Origin: an uncultured Bacteriovorax sp.
Lineage (GTDB): Bacteria; Bdellovibrionota; Bacteriovoracia; Bacteriovoracales; Bacteriovoracaceae
NCBI GenBank assembly: GCA_946482295.1
Contig: CAMLRB010000212.1
Coordinates: 1-6,008 of the forward strand
Reading direction: 5' to 3'
DNA: 6,008 nt
The notes below the pieces were generated by a model, which was not told where the DNA came from, did no database searches, and saw nothing but the letters and a program-made list of their open reading frames with translations. Positions 5,116 to 6,008 of this stretch are shown in pieces. The position numbers and the translations under genes are program-made. The number at the start of each line of letters is the position of its first letter. Positions within the stretch are counted from its first letter, which is position 1.

Positions 5116-6008
5116 ATGAATTCACAATCTGAAAATGCTCAAAAAACAGTTGTCATCGGTATGTCCGGTGGGGTGGATTCTTCAGTCTGTGCGGCCCTTT
5201 TAAAAGAACAAGGCTACAAAGTTATCGGCCTGTTCATGAAGAATTGGGAAGAGTTAGACGAACATGGTGTTTGCCAGTCATCAAAAGAATATGCAGACGT
5301 TATTAGTGTCTGTGAACGTCTCGACATTCCATACTACTCAGTTGATTTCATCGCAGAATATAGAGATCAAGTCTTCGCTCATTTCGTTGAAGAATACAAA
5401 CTAGGGTTTACTCCAAATCCAGATGTTCTTTGCAATCGAGAAATAAAATTCAAAGTCTTTTTTGATAAGGCCATGGAAATGGGAGCGGACTATTTGGCGA
5501 CCGGACACTACTGTCAAAATGGAATCATTGACGGCAAACATGCACTTTTAAAAGGCGCTGATCCTCTAAAAGATCAGTCCTATTTCCTCTACACAATTAA
5601 AAGTGAAATCCTTGAAAAAGTTCTTTTTCCAGTTGGAAATATTCCTAAAACGGAAGTGAGAAAGATCGCTGCTAAATACGACCTTTCAACAAAAGAGAAA
5701 AAAGATTCAACGGGTATTTGTTTTATTGGCGAGAGAAACTTTAAAAATTTTCTCTCAAACTATGTAACGTTCACACCTGGAAATTTTGAAACACTGGAAG
5801 GTCAGATCGTAGGTGTTCATACTGGAGCCGTTTATTACACTCTTGGACAGCGTAAAGGCCTGGGGCTCGGCGGGCAGGGGGAGCCTTGGTTTGTCGTGGG
5901 AAAAGATATGTCCAGAAATGTGGTTATAGTAGAAAGGGGAGAGTTTCATCCGCATCTCTACTCGGATTCTTTGACCGCCACGGAGCTTTCTTTGGTAAGC
6001 GGTGTTTG
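5116..6008 (+). CDS. mnmA: tRNA-specific 2-thiouridylase MnmA (3' truncated by window edge)
   Basis: MnmA activates U34 of tRNA-Lys, -Glu and -Gln with ATP and inserts sulfur received through a persulfide relay, giving the 2-thio part of mnm5s2U in the cytoplasm. The 297 visible residues cover most of the ~360-residue family length, and the frame is open to the edge. The PP-loop is GMSGGVDSSV (15-24). The first catalytic cysteine is Cys106 in NPDVLCNREIKF and the second is Cys202 in KDSTGICFIGE. LATGHY (127-132), KDQSYFLYTIK (152-162), YYTLGQRKGLGLGG (240-253) and PWFVVGKD (257-264) are all typical. Everything needed for activity in this part is intact, in contrast to the paralog starting at 2880. 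The ATG at 5116 lies 24 nt after the M28-like stop and just upstream of the PP-loop; ATG 5161 is too late because it is inside the motif. No clear Shine-Dalgarno precedes it. It is probably cotranscribed with the two genes upstream. Confidence 0.97.
   Translation, partial: MNSQSENAQKTVVIGMSGGVDSSVCAALLKEQGYKVIGLFMKNWEELDEHGVCQSSKEYADVISVCERLDIPYYSVDFIAEYRDQVFAHFVEEYKLGFTPNPDVLCNREIKFKVFFDKAMEMGADYLATGHYCQNGIIDGKHALLKGADPLKDQSYFLYTIKSEILEKVLFPVGNIPKTEVRKIAAKYDLSTKEKKDSTGICFIGERNFKNFLSNYVTFTPGNFETLEGQIVGVHTGAVYYTLGQRKGLGLGGQGEPWFVVGKDMSRNVVIVERGEFHPHLYSDSLTATELSLVSGV

Noticed and set aside
5755..5955. Minus-strand open frame opposite mnmA
   Set aside because: It is antisense to conserved MnmA sequence and has no recognisable features.

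Overview
The window looks like chromosomal DNA from a Gram-negative-type bacterium. It is moderately AT-rich, its proteins are rich in Lys and Asn, and one product carries a Sec-type signal peptide. The style resembles predatory Bdellovibrionota (Bacteriovorax-like), but that placement is a low-confidence guess from overall flavour. No mobile element, CRISPR array, tRNA or rRNA was seen, and genes cover almost the whole window.

Layout. Nucleotides 1-841 (+) hold the C-terminal part of a PAS-linked sensor histidine kinase that enters from the left edge. It converges on a minus-strand pair and overlaps the first of them by 4 nt: a DNA cytosine-5 methyltransferase (838-1989, -), and upstream of it a protein shaped like an ABC-transporter ATPase that lacks the Walker A nucleotide-binding loop (2025-2750, -). 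A 129-nt divergent intergenic region (2751-2879) separates these from a plus-strand cluster: a MnmA-like PP-loop protein (2880-4094), a secreted M28-peptidase-like protein (4048-5091, overlapping the previous gene by 47 nt), and a canonical tRNA 2-thiouridylase mnmA (5116 to beyond the right edge).

How the genes relate. The canonical MnmA keeps the PP-loop and both catalytic cysteines and should make the 2-thio group of U34 in tRNA-Lys/Glu/Gln. The upstream paralog keeps the MnmA architecture from end to end but has lost both cysteines and the neighbouring aspartate, so it should not thiolate by the known mechanism. The M28-like protein between them has lost three of five metal ligands, and the ABC-like protein across the intergenic region lacks a P-loop. 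Three of the six genes therefore look like family members whose ancestral chemistry has gone while the frame stays intact. This is the main point of interest.

Expression. The MnmA paralog and the methyltransferase both start at an ATG with no convincing Shine-Dalgarno and with a good sigma70-like -10 box only 5-7 nt upstream. This geometry predicts leaderless mRNAs.
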